Notes under the pieces: generated by a model
What the model saw: only the letters and a program-made list of their open reading frames with translations
Databases searched by the model: none
What the model was told of the DNA's origin: nothing
Made by a program: the position numbers and the translations under genes
Assembly (NCBI GenBank): GCA_029547605.1
Contig: JAKPPB010000041.1
Coordinates: forward strand, 34,166-98,165
DNA: 64,000 nucleotides
DNA from: Methanobacteriota archaeon
GTDB taxonomy: Archaea > Halobacteriota > Methanomicrobia > Methanomicrobiales > Methanospirillaceae
Direction of reading: 5' to 3'
In this document: one piece after another, positions 19,703 to 28,718 of the stretch
How the letters are laid out: every line of letters begins with the position of its first letter
How positions within the stretch are numbered: the first letter of the stretch is position 1

Positions 19703-20323
19703 TCAGGTGCTTCCTTCCACAAGCAGCCGCCCCATCTCGTACCCCTTCCGGTATGCTGACTCCAGGATGTCCGGCCTTGTAGTGAGGTCCTGGATGGTGT
19801 CCATGTCGGGAATCAGGAGATCATCCCAGTATTCCACGTCGACAATGGAGAAGAACGCCTTCATCGTCATCTTCGCCCCGTCAAAGACATTCGGGACCTT
19901 CATCCCTGAGATCCCAAGGTAGAGCCCCCGGCGGTGGGCACGCCGGCTCTCCGGGACCAGGGATCGTTTCCTTACGTATTTTGCCATGAAAAAGACCTGG
20001 AACCGGTCCATGAAGGACTTCAATGCTCCTGGGATCCCCATCGTCATGACAGGGGTTGCAACGATCAGGCTGTCCAGTTCACGGAATTTTTCATAGATGG
20101 CGATCATGTCATCTTTCATGGCACAGGTCTCGTGCTCCCTGCAGTAAAATATCTCCCGGCAGGAGCGGAACGTGAGGTTTGCCACCTCGATCTTCTCCAC
20201 CTCGCACCCGGCGTCAGAAGCCCCCCTGAGGGCCGAATCAAGAAGTCTGGCGGTATTTCCGCTGAGGAGAGGGCTTCCAAGAATCCCTATGATGCGAAAT
20301 CCCATACATGAGAGTGGCAGCAC
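19703..20323 (-). CDS. Flavodoxin-fold NAD(P)H FMN reductase, ISF-like with degenerate cysteine motif
   Basis: ILGSPLLSGNTARLLDSAL, CREIFYCREHETC, ATPVMTMGIPGALKSFMDRFQVF. Confidence 0.8.
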   Translation of the reverse strand: MLPLSCMGFRIIGILGSPLLSGNTARLLDSALRGASDAGCEVEKIEVANLTFRSCREIFYCREHETCAMKDDMIAIYEKFRELDSLIVATPVMTMGIPGALKSFMDRFQVFFMAKYVRKRSLVPESRRAHRRGLYLGISGMKVPNVFDGAKMTMKAFFSIVDVEYWDDLLIPDMDTIQDLTTRPDILESAYRKGYEMGRLLVEGST

Positions 20324-20458
20324 CTTGGCATATATCTTCGGTTGCCAGCTCTTGAGAATGATCTCACAATTTCCTTTAATCTGTGGTTATTACCTCAAAT
20401 ATGCCACTAAATGGGGAAGAACAAAAGCCATAAATAATCTCTGCAACCATATACCGAG

Positions 20459-20695
20459 TTGGTGATAGACCTGACCGAGAAGGCTAAAGCCGGGCAGAAA
20501 GTGGGCCCGGGTAAATATGTCTGTATTGATTGCGGACGAGAGATGCAGCTCGATGCCGTTGAGCAGGATCTCCGAAAATGCCCGCAGTGCGCCTGTGAAG
20601 AGTACCAGTGTTTCCCGATGACCCACATCCGGCCGGATATTAAGACCGCTGAAGATGTGATGCACCCGCCAAAACGCGGAAAGAGCAACCAGTAA
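20459..20695 (+). CDS. Zinc-ribbon-containing small protein
   Basis: GPGKYVCIDCGREMQLDAVEQDLRKCPQCACEEYQCF; two CxxC knuckles. Confidence 0.7.
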   Translation: MVIDLTEKAKAGQKVGPGKYVCIDCGREMQLDAVEQDLRKCPQCACEEYQCFPMTHIRPDIKTAEDVMHPPKRGKSNQ

Positions 20696-20806
20696 CCTTC
20701 ATTTTTTTCTTTGCAGCAATTGCGTATCCCAGTGCATCGCCTTGTGAACATGAATGGTTCCCGGCCAGAACGTATCGCCGGGATTTGTTGATAGGAGGGT
20801 AAGAAG

Positions 20807-20932
20807 ATGGTGAATGTATCAAAGGAAGGACAGGAATACGAGTGTGAGATCTGTGGAAACGTCGTAGTGGTGAAGGTTGTCGGCGGAGGAGAACTCGTCT
20901 GCTGCGGCCAGCCTATGAAGCTCAAGAAGTGA
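20807..20932 (+). CDS. Desulforedoxin-like protein (41 aa, absent from supplied ORF track)
   Basis: Manual translation [41 protein letters not shown]: CxxC...CC desulforedoxin fold; purine-rich RBS (ggagggtaag) just upstream. Confidence 0.9.
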   Translation: MVNVSKEGQEYECEICGNVVVVKVVGGGELVCCGQPMKLKK

Positions 20933-20939
20933 TGCAGGT

Positions 20940-21284
20940 ATGGCAAAGGATACAAAAGATCTCGAGCGGATGATCGGCAAGGTCCCCAAGTTTTTCAGGG
21001 AGCTCGCAGAAAGAGACCCCATGATGTACGAGATGGTGATGAAGCTCGAGGGACACATATGGGACGACGGGGCGCTCACCCGAAAGACGAAAAAACTGAT
21101 TGCAATCGCCATCGCCGCATCGCTACGCGACCAGCATGCCACAAGGGCGCAGCTTGCGGGTGCCGCACACCTAGGGATTAAAAAGGCGGAGGTCGAAGAA
21201 GCACTGCGAGTTGCGTTCCTTCTTGCGGGGATGCCCGCCTATGTGTACGGAAAGGCACAGCTCGATGAAGTGATGAAGGAGTAA
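20940..21284 (+). CDS. Carboxymuconolactone decarboxylase/AhpD-like protein
   Basis: LTRKTKKLIAIAIAASLRDQHATRAQLAGAAHLGIKKAEVEEALRVAFLLAGMPAY. Confidence 0.85.
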   Translation: MAKDTKDLERMIGKVPKFFRELAERDPMMYEMVMKLEGHIWDDGALTRKTKKLIAIAIAASLRDQHATRAQLAGAAHLGIKKAEVEEALRVAFLLAGMPAYVYGKAQLDEVMKE

Positions 21285-21290
21285 AATAAA

Positions 21291-21932
21291 ATGTGCGGTG
21301 AATTTAGTTCAATGCCTATCCTCGGCGAGCCGGCCCCTGATTTCGAGGCCCTCACCACCCATGGGATGGCAAAGCTCTCTGATTTCAAGGGGAAGTGGCT
21401 CGTCCTCTTCTCGCATCCCGCAGACTTCACTCCGGTGTGCACCACCGAGTTCATTGCATTCTCCAAAATTGCCGACGATTTGAAGTCCCTGAACGTCCAG
21501 CTGATGGGACTTTCCATCGATTCGGTCCACTCCCACCTGGCCTGGATCAGGAACGTGAAGGAGAAGATGGGAGTCGACATCCCGTTCCCCATCATCGCCG
21601 ACCTTGATATGAAGGTGGCAAAAAAGTACGGGATGATCCACCCCGGCCAGAGCAGCACCGCTGCGATCCGGGCTGTCTTTTTCATCGACGATAAGGGCAT
21701 ACTCCGCGCGATGATCTATTACCCCCTGACCGCAGGGAGGTTCATGCCGGAGATCGTCCGCCTCATCAAGTCACTGCAGACCACCGACAAATACGGGGTC
21801 GCCACCCCCGCGAACTGGCAGCCCGGTGACAAGGTGGTGGTCCCTGCGCCAAAGAACAAGGAGGAGATGGACAGGCGCCTCTCAGAGGGGTACGAGTGCA
21901 AGGACTGGTACCTCTGCTTCAAGAATATCTGA
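21291..21932 (+). CDS. Peroxiredoxin (Prx6/1-Cys-like archaeal type)
   Basis: LFSHPADFTPVCTTEFIAF, VFFIDDKGILRAMIYYPLTAGR, C-terminal CKDWYLCFK. Confidence 0.93.
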   Translation: MCGEFSSMPILGEPAPDFEALTTHGMAKLSDFKGKWLVLFSHPADFTPVCTTEFIAFSKIADDLKSLNVQLMGLSIDSVHSHLAWIRNVKEKMGVDIPFPIIADLDMKVAKKYGMIHPGQSSTAAIRAVFFIDDKGILRAMIYYPLTAGRFMPEIVRLIKSLQTTDKYGVATPANWQPGDKVVVPAPKNKEEMDRRLSEGYECKDWYLCFKNI

Positions 21933-22010
21933 ACCCTCTCCCCTTCATTTGTCTGGTCTTTTCCCCCCAATTCACATCATTTTTCATCTCCAGGGTCAAC
22001 AGAGTCTCTG

Positions 22011-22625
22011 ATGGAGATCAAAGTCCTTGCGTTTGCCGGAAGCCCACGAAGGGGCGGGAATTCTGAGACACTGCTCGACTGGGTCCTTGCTTCCATGGGA
22101 GAGATTGAGGGGGTGGTCATCGAGAAAATTCCTCTGACAGAGGCCAACGTGAACCCCTGCAGGGGGTGCAATGCCTGTGAAACCCTCAACAGGTGCGTCC
22201 AGCGCGACGGGATGGACGTCCTGCATGACAAGATAATCGAGGCAGACTGCATCATCCTTGCCGCACCCATCTTCTGCATGGGCATTTGTGCCCAGGCCAA
22301 GGCCCTGATTGACCGGTTCCAGGTGTTTCGGTCCAGGAAATACGTGCTCAAGCTCCCGGTGGTCCCCCCGGAGAGGAAGGGAAAGAGGCTCGGGATATTC
22401 CTCTCCACTGCCGGGCAGAACTGGGACCATGTCTTTGACGGAGCGGTCCCAAGCGTCAAGTGCTTCTTCCATGTCATCGATGTGAGGGATGCGGACATCT
22501 ACTACCTGATGGTGAATAATGTCGATGAGAAAGGGGCGATTCTCTCACATCCCACCGCAAAACCGGATGCCGTACGAATGGGAAAGGAGGTTCTCGCCGA
22601 ACTGAAGAAGAGGCTTGGCGGGTGA
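22011..22625 (+). CDS. Iron-sulfur flavoprotein-like (ISF) FMN reductase family
   Basis: AFAGSPRRGGNSETLLDWV; CRGCNACETLNRC (CX2CX2CX5C); AAPIFCMGICAQAKALIDRFQVF. Confidence 0.87.
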   Translation: MEIKVLAFAGSPRRGGNSETLLDWVLASMGEIEGVVIEKIPLTEANVNPCRGCNACETLNRCVQRDGMDVLHDKIIEADCIILAAPIFCMGICAQAKALIDRFQVFRSRKYVLKLPVVPPERKGKRLGIFLSTAGQNWDHVFDGAVPSVKCFFHVIDVRDADIYYLMVNNVDEKGAILSHPTAKPDAVRMGKEVLAELKKRLGG

Positions 22626-22628
22626 GCC

Positions 22629-23240
22629 ATGGCGGTCAGCGTCATCGGTCTGTCCGGAAGCCCCCACAGGCACGGGAATACCGAGACCCTCCTCGATGCC
22701 TTTCTCCAGGGGGCGGATTCCGCGGGGGGACAGGTTGAGAAGGTTGTCCTGAAGGGCCTTGACTACAACCCCTGCATGGGGTGCAATGCCTGCCACAAGA
22801 CCGGGGAGTGTATCGTGAAAGACGATGCCATCCCCCTCTTCGACCGCATCCTTGCAGCCGACTGCCTTGCGGTCGCCTCCCCGATCTACAGCATGGGGAT
22901 CACTGCGGAACTGAAAGGACTGATCGACCGGGCGCAGTTCATCTGGGCAAGAAAGTTCATCCTGAAGAACCTGTACTTTTCGAACGAGCATATCAAGCGC
23001 CACAAGGGCATCTTCATCTCCACCGCAGGGCTCTCCTGGGACAACGTCTTTGATGCCGCTTTCCCGGCCGTCACCGCGTTCTTCAACACTCTAGGTTTCG
23101 AGTACTACGACAATATCATCGCAAATGACATGGACAGGTACGGGGGAATCCGGGGTCACCCGACCGCGCTCATCAACGCACGGGAGAGAGGGATACAGGT
23201 TGTTTCGTTGCTCGAAAAGATGAAGGGAGAGTCGCCCTGA
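22629..23240 (+). CDS. Iron-sulfur flavoprotein-like (ISF), tandem paralog
   Basis: GLSGSPHRHGNTETLLDAF; CMGCNACHKTGEC (CX2CX2CX5C); ASPIYSMGITAELKGLIDRAQF. Confidence 0.87.
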   Translation: MAVSVIGLSGSPHRHGNTETLLDAFLQGADSAGGQVEKVVLKGLDYNPCMGCNACHKTGECIVKDDAIPLFDRILAADCLAVASPIYSMGITAELKGLIDRAQFIWARKFILKNLYFSNEHIKRHKGIFISTAGLSWDNVFDAAFPAVTAFFNTLGFEYYDNIIANDMDRYGGIRGHPTALINARERGIQVVSLLEKMKGESP

Positions 23241-23428
23241 CCGTTCAGAAATCCTCCCATCTCATCCCATTTTTCGAAAAAAAAACGGGGTTATACCCGG
23301 GCCTTTCTCGTGAATATGCAATGGAAGCCTGTGCTCTCCCGGAGATTTGGGCAGGTGGGGAGAGTCATTCCCTGAAAAAAAAAAGAAGAGAATTTCCCAC
23401 AAAGAACCTTGACTCATTTCCAGCCTGT

Positions 23429-24586
23429 TCAGGGGAAAAGGACAGGGATTTCGACCTGGTTCTCGCTACAGAACCCCTGTACCCTCTCCTTGACTCTTTC
23501 CACCATGCTGCCTGTGACGATGATGAGGCTGTGTTCGCCCAGGAGCGCCTTCAGGATACACTTATCGATGACCCCATATGTGAAATCGAGGGGGATCTTC
23601 TCATCTGCAGCCCGCTGCTTGGCACGGGTCCCCATTGCCCCGATGGGAATTCCGGGATGTGCGGCGCACCATCCGGAAATGTCCGCATCGCGCGACGAGT
23701 CGATGTTAAAGAGAGTAATGCTGCCCGGCTGCGTGTAGCATGGCTTGTTCCTGAACGCCCGGTCGATGACGTTGAGCATGTCAAGCACCGTCCGGGGCCT
23801 GCGCTCCGGCAGCCGGAACCCGCGCCTCTCCAGTTCAAGGTACAGCTCGAGAAGGGTGGGCATGGAGAGCCGTGCTTTCCTCACGAGTTCCGGGTTGCCG
23901 AACGCGACGTCCGGGACATCCTCCTGGAGGATCTTTCCGTTCAGGAGCAGGATCGCACGGTCGGCCCATGGGTAGGCAAGCTCAATGTCGTGTGTCGAGA
24001 TGATCACTGTCTTGCCCTCCTGGTTCAGCTCGTCGAGGAGCTCCATGATCTCCTCAGAGCCCGACGGATCAAGGCCACTCGTCGGCTCGTCAAATACGAG
24101 CACCTCCGGGTCCATTGCGAGCACACCTGCTATGGCAACCCGCTTCTTCTCGCCTCCTGAGAGCTGGTGAGGCGGGCGGCGCCCGAAACCTGTAAGGCCT
24201 ACGCGTGCGAGGGCGCCCTCCACGGCCTCCTTCACCTTCTCCTCGGTGTATCCAAGGTTGGTGGGGCCGAATGCCACGTCCTGGTATACAGTCGGGGAGA
24301 TGATCTGCCGGTCAGGGTTCTGGAGCACGAACCCCACGCGCTTCCGGAGAATCCGGAGGGATCCCCTGTCGTAGGAGATGGGCGAGTTGTCGAAGAGAAT
24401 AGTCCCTGAATCCGGCTTTATCATGCCGTTGAACATCAGGAGAAGCGTCGACTTGCCCGCGCCGTTTGGGCCCACCAGCGCAATCTTCTCTCCCCGCCGG
24501 ACATGGAAGCTGATCCCGCGTATCGCATCCAGTCCCCTGGGATAGCGGTACCGGATGTCCCTCGCTTCAAGGATGATGCGGCTCAT
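23429..24586 (-). CDS. cbiO: Cobalt/nickel ECF transporter ATPase CbiO with extra C-terminal domain
   Basis: Walker A GPNGAGKST, HQLSGGEKKRVAIAGVLAMDPEVLVFDEPTSGLDP; ~110 aa extra C-terminal region after the usual CbiO end. Confidence 0.92.
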   Translation of the reverse strand: MSRIILEARDIRYRYPRGLDAIRGISFHVRRGEKIALVGPNGAGKSTLLLMFNGMIKPDSGTILFDNSPISYDRGSLRILRKRVGFVLQNPDRQIISPTVYQDVAFGPTNLGYTEEKVKEAVEGALARVGLTGFGRRPPHQLSGGEKKRVAIAGVLAMDPEVLVFDEPTSGLDPSGSEEIMELLDELNQEGKTVIISTHDIELAYPWADRAILLLNGKILQEDVPDVAFGNPELVRKARLSMPTLLELYLELERRGFRLPERRPRTVLDMLNVIDRAFRNKPCYTQPGSITLFNIDSSRDADISGWCAAHPGIPIGAMGTRAKQRAADEKIPLDFTYGVIDKCILKALLGEHSLIIVTGSMVERVKERVQGFCSENQVEIPVLFP

Positions 24587-24597
24587 ATTCGCAGCTC

Positions 24598-25387
24598 CTA
24601 AAACAGCCTTATATGGGATGTGGCTTTCACGACCACTGCAGAGACGGCGAGGAACGAGACAACTGCGGCAGCGGAGGGAAGGGAGAGGGGCCTACCCTCC
24701 CCCAGCACTGCAAATTTCCCCTCATAGCAGCGGGCCTCCATGGCCCGTGTCAGGTCTTCTCCTGCCTCCCAGCTGGCGATGAAGACCGAACCTGCAAGGG
24801 TGGCAAACGAGCGGATCGATTCACGGAACGAGCTGTACCCGAGGCGCATCAGCTGCGCCTGGTAGACCTGCACCAGCTGGTCCATGATGAGGAAGATCGA
24901 GCGATAGATAATCATGGCAAGGTCCAGCACCTCATCGGGCATGCGGGCACGCCTCATCACAAGGAAGAGATCGGTCATGGGGGTGGTGAACGCGATGAAG
25001 AGAAGTGCGGAAGTTCCCCCAATGACCCGGGAGAAGATGAAAAACCCCTGGTTTATACTCGCCTGCGTGATCGAGAGCGAGAACCACGGGAGGAGCTGCC
25101 AGCTCCAGAAGGTCCCCTCTCCGCCTGCGAGAAGGACGATTGCACCCACCCCAAGGCCTCCGAAGAGGAGAGGGCCGAAGAAGGCCTTTCCGTACGTCGC
25201 GGGATCGATTCGTGCGAGGACAAGAAGGGTCGCAGTAAGCACCAGCGCGATGAAGAGGGGGGCCACAAAACTTGCGGAGAGGAGGCAGAGGATGACTGCC
25301 CCCAGCCCTGCGATAAGTTTCGTGACGGTATTGACTTCCCTCAACCGGTTTTGCTGTGCGATATCCTCAAGGAGCTCTTCGTACATG
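24598..25387 (-). CDS. cbiQ: Cobalt/nickel ECF transporter transmembrane protein CbiQ
   Basis: Multi-TM protein with ARMPDEVLDLAMIIYRSIFLIMDQLVQVYQAQLMRLGY; start MYEELLEDIAQQNRLREV. Confidence 0.88.
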
Positions 25388-25414
25388 GAGGACCCGTATA
25401 CCGTACTTGGCTCT

Positions 25415-25723
25415 TCAGGTGCTTCTATTCTTCTGGCCCCTCCAGTACCCAAACACCCATCCCACAATGATCCCTCCCACTGCGGCCTGGAGCGCAAACA
25501 GGCCGGACTCTATTTCCGCGCTCGGGGGTTCCCACTGAGGGACGAGGGGCTGGAAGTCCTCCTCGGAGACCCCTGCAAGTTCGGCCACCCGGGATGCCCC
25601 CAGCGTATCCGAGCCGGCGTATTCTGCATCACCCATGAGTGAACTGGTATAGAGAAAGATCCCGCAGAAGCAGAGTATCGCTACCACCGCGATCACCTCG
25701 AGGCGGTACTTCTTCCACATCAC
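25415..25723 (-). CDS. cbiN: Cobalt transporter component CbiN/PDGLE-type
   Basis: Two-TM small protein between cbiM and cbiQ in the cbiMNQO arrangement. Confidence 0.75.
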   Translation of the reverse strand: MMWKKYRLEVIAVVAILCFCGIFLYTSSLMGDAEYAGSDTLGASRVAELAGVSEEDFQPLVPQWEPPSAEIESGLFALQAAVGGIIVGWVFGYWRGQKNRST

Positions 25724-26433
25724 GCATCACCTGCTGCTGCTCTGATCCTGGCTTCGGGAAATACCTTCAGGCGCACCAGGATCTCGGGCTTGAGCTGGAC
25801 GATATATTTGAAGACCAGCGCGAGCACGACCCCTTCGACGATCGCGAGCGGCACCTGTGTGATGGCAAAGATCCCCAAGAAGAGGACAAACGAGCTTGCA
25901 ACGCCCCCCACCTCGGCAGGGTACGCGAGGGCAAGCTCAAGGGAGGTCACGACGTATGTGCAGAGGTCTGCGATCGCACAGGCGAGGAAGACCGTAAAGA
26001 ACATGTTCACCCTCGTGTCGCGCAGGGCGCGGTAGATCGTCCACCCTGCCAGCGGCCCGACGACCCCCATCGAGATGATATTTGCACCAAGGACCGAGAG
26101 ACCTCCATGTGCGAGGAAGAGACTCTGGAAGAGAAGGACGATTGCGCAGATGACCGATGTGACCCATGGTCCGAAGCAGACCGACGAGAGCCCTGTCCCT
26201 GTCGGATGAGAGCAGCTTCCCGTGACAGAGGGGAGCTTGAGGGAGGAGAGGATGAAGATGAAGCCCCCCGTCACCCCGAGAAGGGGGAGGGCCTCGCGGT
26301 CTGCGGCGAGGATCTTCCTTAACTGGAAAATGCCGAATCCGAGGCACGGCAGCGCGAGCACCCACCAGAATACCGCCCATTCGGGTGGGAGAAAACCTTC
26401 CATGATGTGCATAGTCCGACCACCATTATACAA
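25720..26433 (-). CDS. cbiM: Cobalt/nickel ECF substrate-specificity protein CbiM
   Basis: MHIMEGFLPPEWAVFWWVLALP (N-terminal MHI metal-binding start), SVTGSCSHPTGTGLSSVCFGPWVTS. Confidence 0.93.
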   Translation of the reverse strand: MYNGGRTMHIMEGFLPPEWAVFWWVLALPCLGFGIFQLRKILAADREALPLLGVTGGFIFILSSLKLPSVTGSCSHPTGTGLSSVCFGPWVTSVICAIVLLFQSLFLAHGGLSVLGANIISMGVVGPLAGWTIYRALRDTRVNMFFTVFLACAIADLCTYVVTSLELALAYPAEVGGVASSFVLFLGIFAITQVPLAIVEGVVLALVFKYIVQLKPEILVRLKVFPEARIRAAAGDA

Positions 26434-26519
26434 ATTTAATTGACTTATAACAAATTAACCTGATTAATATTTATGCCTTCTCTTTTTCGCTGCAGGAAAA
26501 CGAGTGAAAAAAGGGATTC

Positions 26520-27179
26520 TCAGAATATCGCAGGGTAGAACGAGGCGAGCAGGAGCCCAAATGCCGTTATGATAAGGACCGCAAAGACCGCGGGGTTCCA
26601 CGCAAGGACCTTCTTCCCGTCGAGCACGCTCACCGGCAGCATGTTGAAGGCGGCAATCATCGCGTTGACCTGGAGGCCTACCATCCCAATCAGCGCAAGG
26701 AGGTTCCTCGAGAGGAACGACATGGAGAACATCCCCGATAAAAACAGGATGAGCGCAAACGGGATGCACAGGAGGAGGTTGACCGCAGGACCCGCCGCGG
26801 ATATCTTTCCATTCTGCTCCCTGCTGATATAACCGCCGTAGATGACCGTGGCACCCGGTGCGGCAAAGACGACCCCCACGAGCGCCGCCATCGCCACCGC
26901 GACAAGGAGCATCAGGTTATCTTTCCGGAACTCCGCCCAGAAACCGTACTTCATGGCTGTGAACTTGTGCGCCATCTCGTGAAGGATGAACCCGATCCCC
27001 ACGGTGAGCATTGATACCAGGAGGTAGATCACAAAAAGCTCAACGGTGACCCCGCCCCTGATGAAGATCAGGGAAAACGCGATTGAGATGGCGAGCCACG
27101 CGATCAGCAGGTCGGAACGCTCCCGGCGGGTGATTCGTTCAAGCATGGTATTCGTACATTTATTGTTTGGTCCTCCCAC
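26520..27179 (-). CDS. M50/site-2-protease-like membrane metalloprotease
   Basis: GFILHEMAHKFTAMKYG (HExxH) with multi-TM topology and FNMLPVSVLDGKKVLAWNP. Confidence 0.82.
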   Translation of the reverse strand: MGGPNNKCTNTMLERITRRERSDLLIAWLAISIAFSLIFIRGGVTVELFVIYLLVSMLTVGIGFILHEMAHKFTAMKYGFWAEFRKDNLMLLVAVAMAALVGVVFAAPGATVIYGGYISREQNGKISAAGPAVNLLLCIPFALILFLSGMFSMSFLSRNLLALIGMVGLQVNAMIAAFNMLPVSVLDGKKVLAWNPAVFAVLIITAFGLLLASFYPAIF

Positions 27180-27247
27180 CCCTTATCACCTTTGGATGAG
27201 GTCATGCCACCACCTTTAAATCCCTTCACTCCCTGAAGGTAGAATGT

Positions 27248-27532
27248 ATGCCCATTGAAGCACTCAGGGCCGAGATCAACAGGATTGACGAGCAGATCAT
27301 CGATCTCATCGCGAAAAGGCAGTACCTGGCAGCACGAATGGCGCAGGTAAAGATGAACGAGGGACTGCCCGTCCACGACGCGAAGAGGACCCAGGAGGTG
27401 CTGGACGGGGCTTTCAACTACGCGGTTGAGAAGAATATCAACCCGGTCTCTGTCAGGAACATCTTTGCCCTCCTCATCGAGATGAGTGAGGAGAAGCAGC
27501 GGGAGTGCCAGGGGGATGGGAACCTCCCCTGA
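27248..27532 (+). CDS. Chorismate mutase
   Basis: LRAEINRIDEQIIDLIAKRQYLAARMAQVKMNEGLPVHDAKRTQEVLD AroQ-type helix bundle. Confidence 0.9.
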   Translation: MPIEALRAEINRIDEQIIDLIAKRQYLAARMAQVKMNEGLPVHDAKRTQEVLDGAFNYAVEKNINPVSVRNIFALLIEMSEEKQRECQGDGNLP

Positions 27533-27538
27533 ACCGAA

Positions 27539-28714
27539 TCAGGCGATCTCCAGGATCAGGATTAATCCAAGGAATATCATCACCCCACCCATCGCGAGCC
27601 TGATCAGAGGCCGTTTCTCCTCGCGCAGTCTCTCCAGCTGCTCAGGGGCAACCCCGAACGCAATCACTGCCAGGATCAGCACAAGGGGGAGGACAAAGAA
27701 GACGTTGTAGAGGAGGAGATAGGGGAGCCCCTCGTACAGGGTCATCCTGTTTGAGAGGAGGGAGAGGATGGCGAGGTAGATCCCCCCGGTGCAGGGGAGC
27801 TCAAACATTCCCACCAGCACCCCCAGCACACACGCCCCGGGAACCGACCCCTTCTTGACCCATGCATCGATGATCCCCCGTGTCGATTCGGGGATAGAGA
27901 GGAGGGGGGTCCTTCTCTTCACGAGCGCCTCCCCTATGCTTATCACCCCTGCAAGGATCGCAATCACAGCTGCGGCCATCGAGACAATCCGGGACATCCC
28001 TGATGACTGGACGACCGCAAAGAGGCCAAGACCCGAGAGGAAATAGAAGCAGAACACAGCCAGAATGAAGGTTGCCCCAACTGTCAGCACCTTTTTTCGG
28101 GTATCAAGGACCATGAGGGAGAGAACGAGAAATATCAGAACAGCAAAAGCGCATGGATTGATCCCGTCAACCAGCGCGGCGCCGACGACAAGCGGGATGG
28201 AAAGCGTCTCTTTGGTCCCGGCAACTCCTTGAGGGGGGATCGTCGGTCGCACCTCCTCCTGAATCGTAGTGAAGCGGATGGCATCGCCCAGGTTCCGCGT
28301 AATCTCTTCATAACCCGAGAGGACATAGGGACCGACGAATATCGAAGGAACAGGGAGGAATTCCCGCCCATACTGCTGCTTGAACTCCTGGAAGAGGACC
28401 CGGGCCTCATCACTCTCCCGGATGTCATGGAACCGGAAGACAACCCCGGGATATAGGGGGGCGATCTCCTGAATATAGGGAACGGTCTTCTGGCATTCGC
28501 TGCAGTAAGTGTTGTAGAAGAAATGGACTACCGGCTTCCCATCCTCGTAAAGGGGGGTGGAAAGATGCGGATATGCTCCCCCTTCTTCTCCCTCCGGACC
28601 AGGGGTATCCGCCCAGGCAGGCGTGGCGAGGAGGGAGATGAGAATGAGGAGTGTCACCAGCCTGGCGGTATATGATGTGATTCTCTTTTGCACTTCCAGC
28701 TTCGTGGTGCACAT
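27539..28714 (-). CDS. Thioredoxin-like domain fused to CcdA-type transmembrane protein
   Basis: Signal peptide, periplasmic-type FFYNTYCSECQKTVPYIQEIAPL, then CcdA-like NPCAFAVLIFLVLSLMV ... FELPCTGGIYLAIL. Confidence 0.85.
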   Translation of the reverse strand: MCTTKLEVQKRITSYTARLVTLLILISLLATPAWADTPGPEGEEGGAYPHLSTPLYEDGKPVVHFFYNTYCSECQKTVPYIQEIAPLYPGVVFRFHDIRESDEARVLFQEFKQQYGREFLPVPSIFVGPYVLSGYEEITRNLGDAIRFTTIQEEVRPTIPPQGVAGTKETLSIPLVVGAALVDGINPCAFAVLIFLVLSLMVLDTRKKVLTVGATFILAVFCFYFLSGLGLFAVVQSSGMSRIVSMAAAVIAILAGVISIGEALVKRRTPLLSIPESTRGIIDAWVKKGSVPGACVLGVLVGMFELPCTGGIYLAILSLLSNRMTLYEGLPYLLLYNVFFVLPLVLILAVIAFGVAPEQLERLREEKRPLIRLAMGGVMIFLGLILILEIA

Positions 28715-28718
28715 CTCC

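Noticed and set aside
23321-24160. 279-aa plus-strand ORF over cbiO
   Set aside because: Antisense to cbiO; His/Asp/Arg-biased shadow translation.
26430-26475. AT-rich region upstream of cbiM as a NikR or cobalamin riboswitch site
   Set aside because: No convincing dyad or B12-box sequence found by eye.
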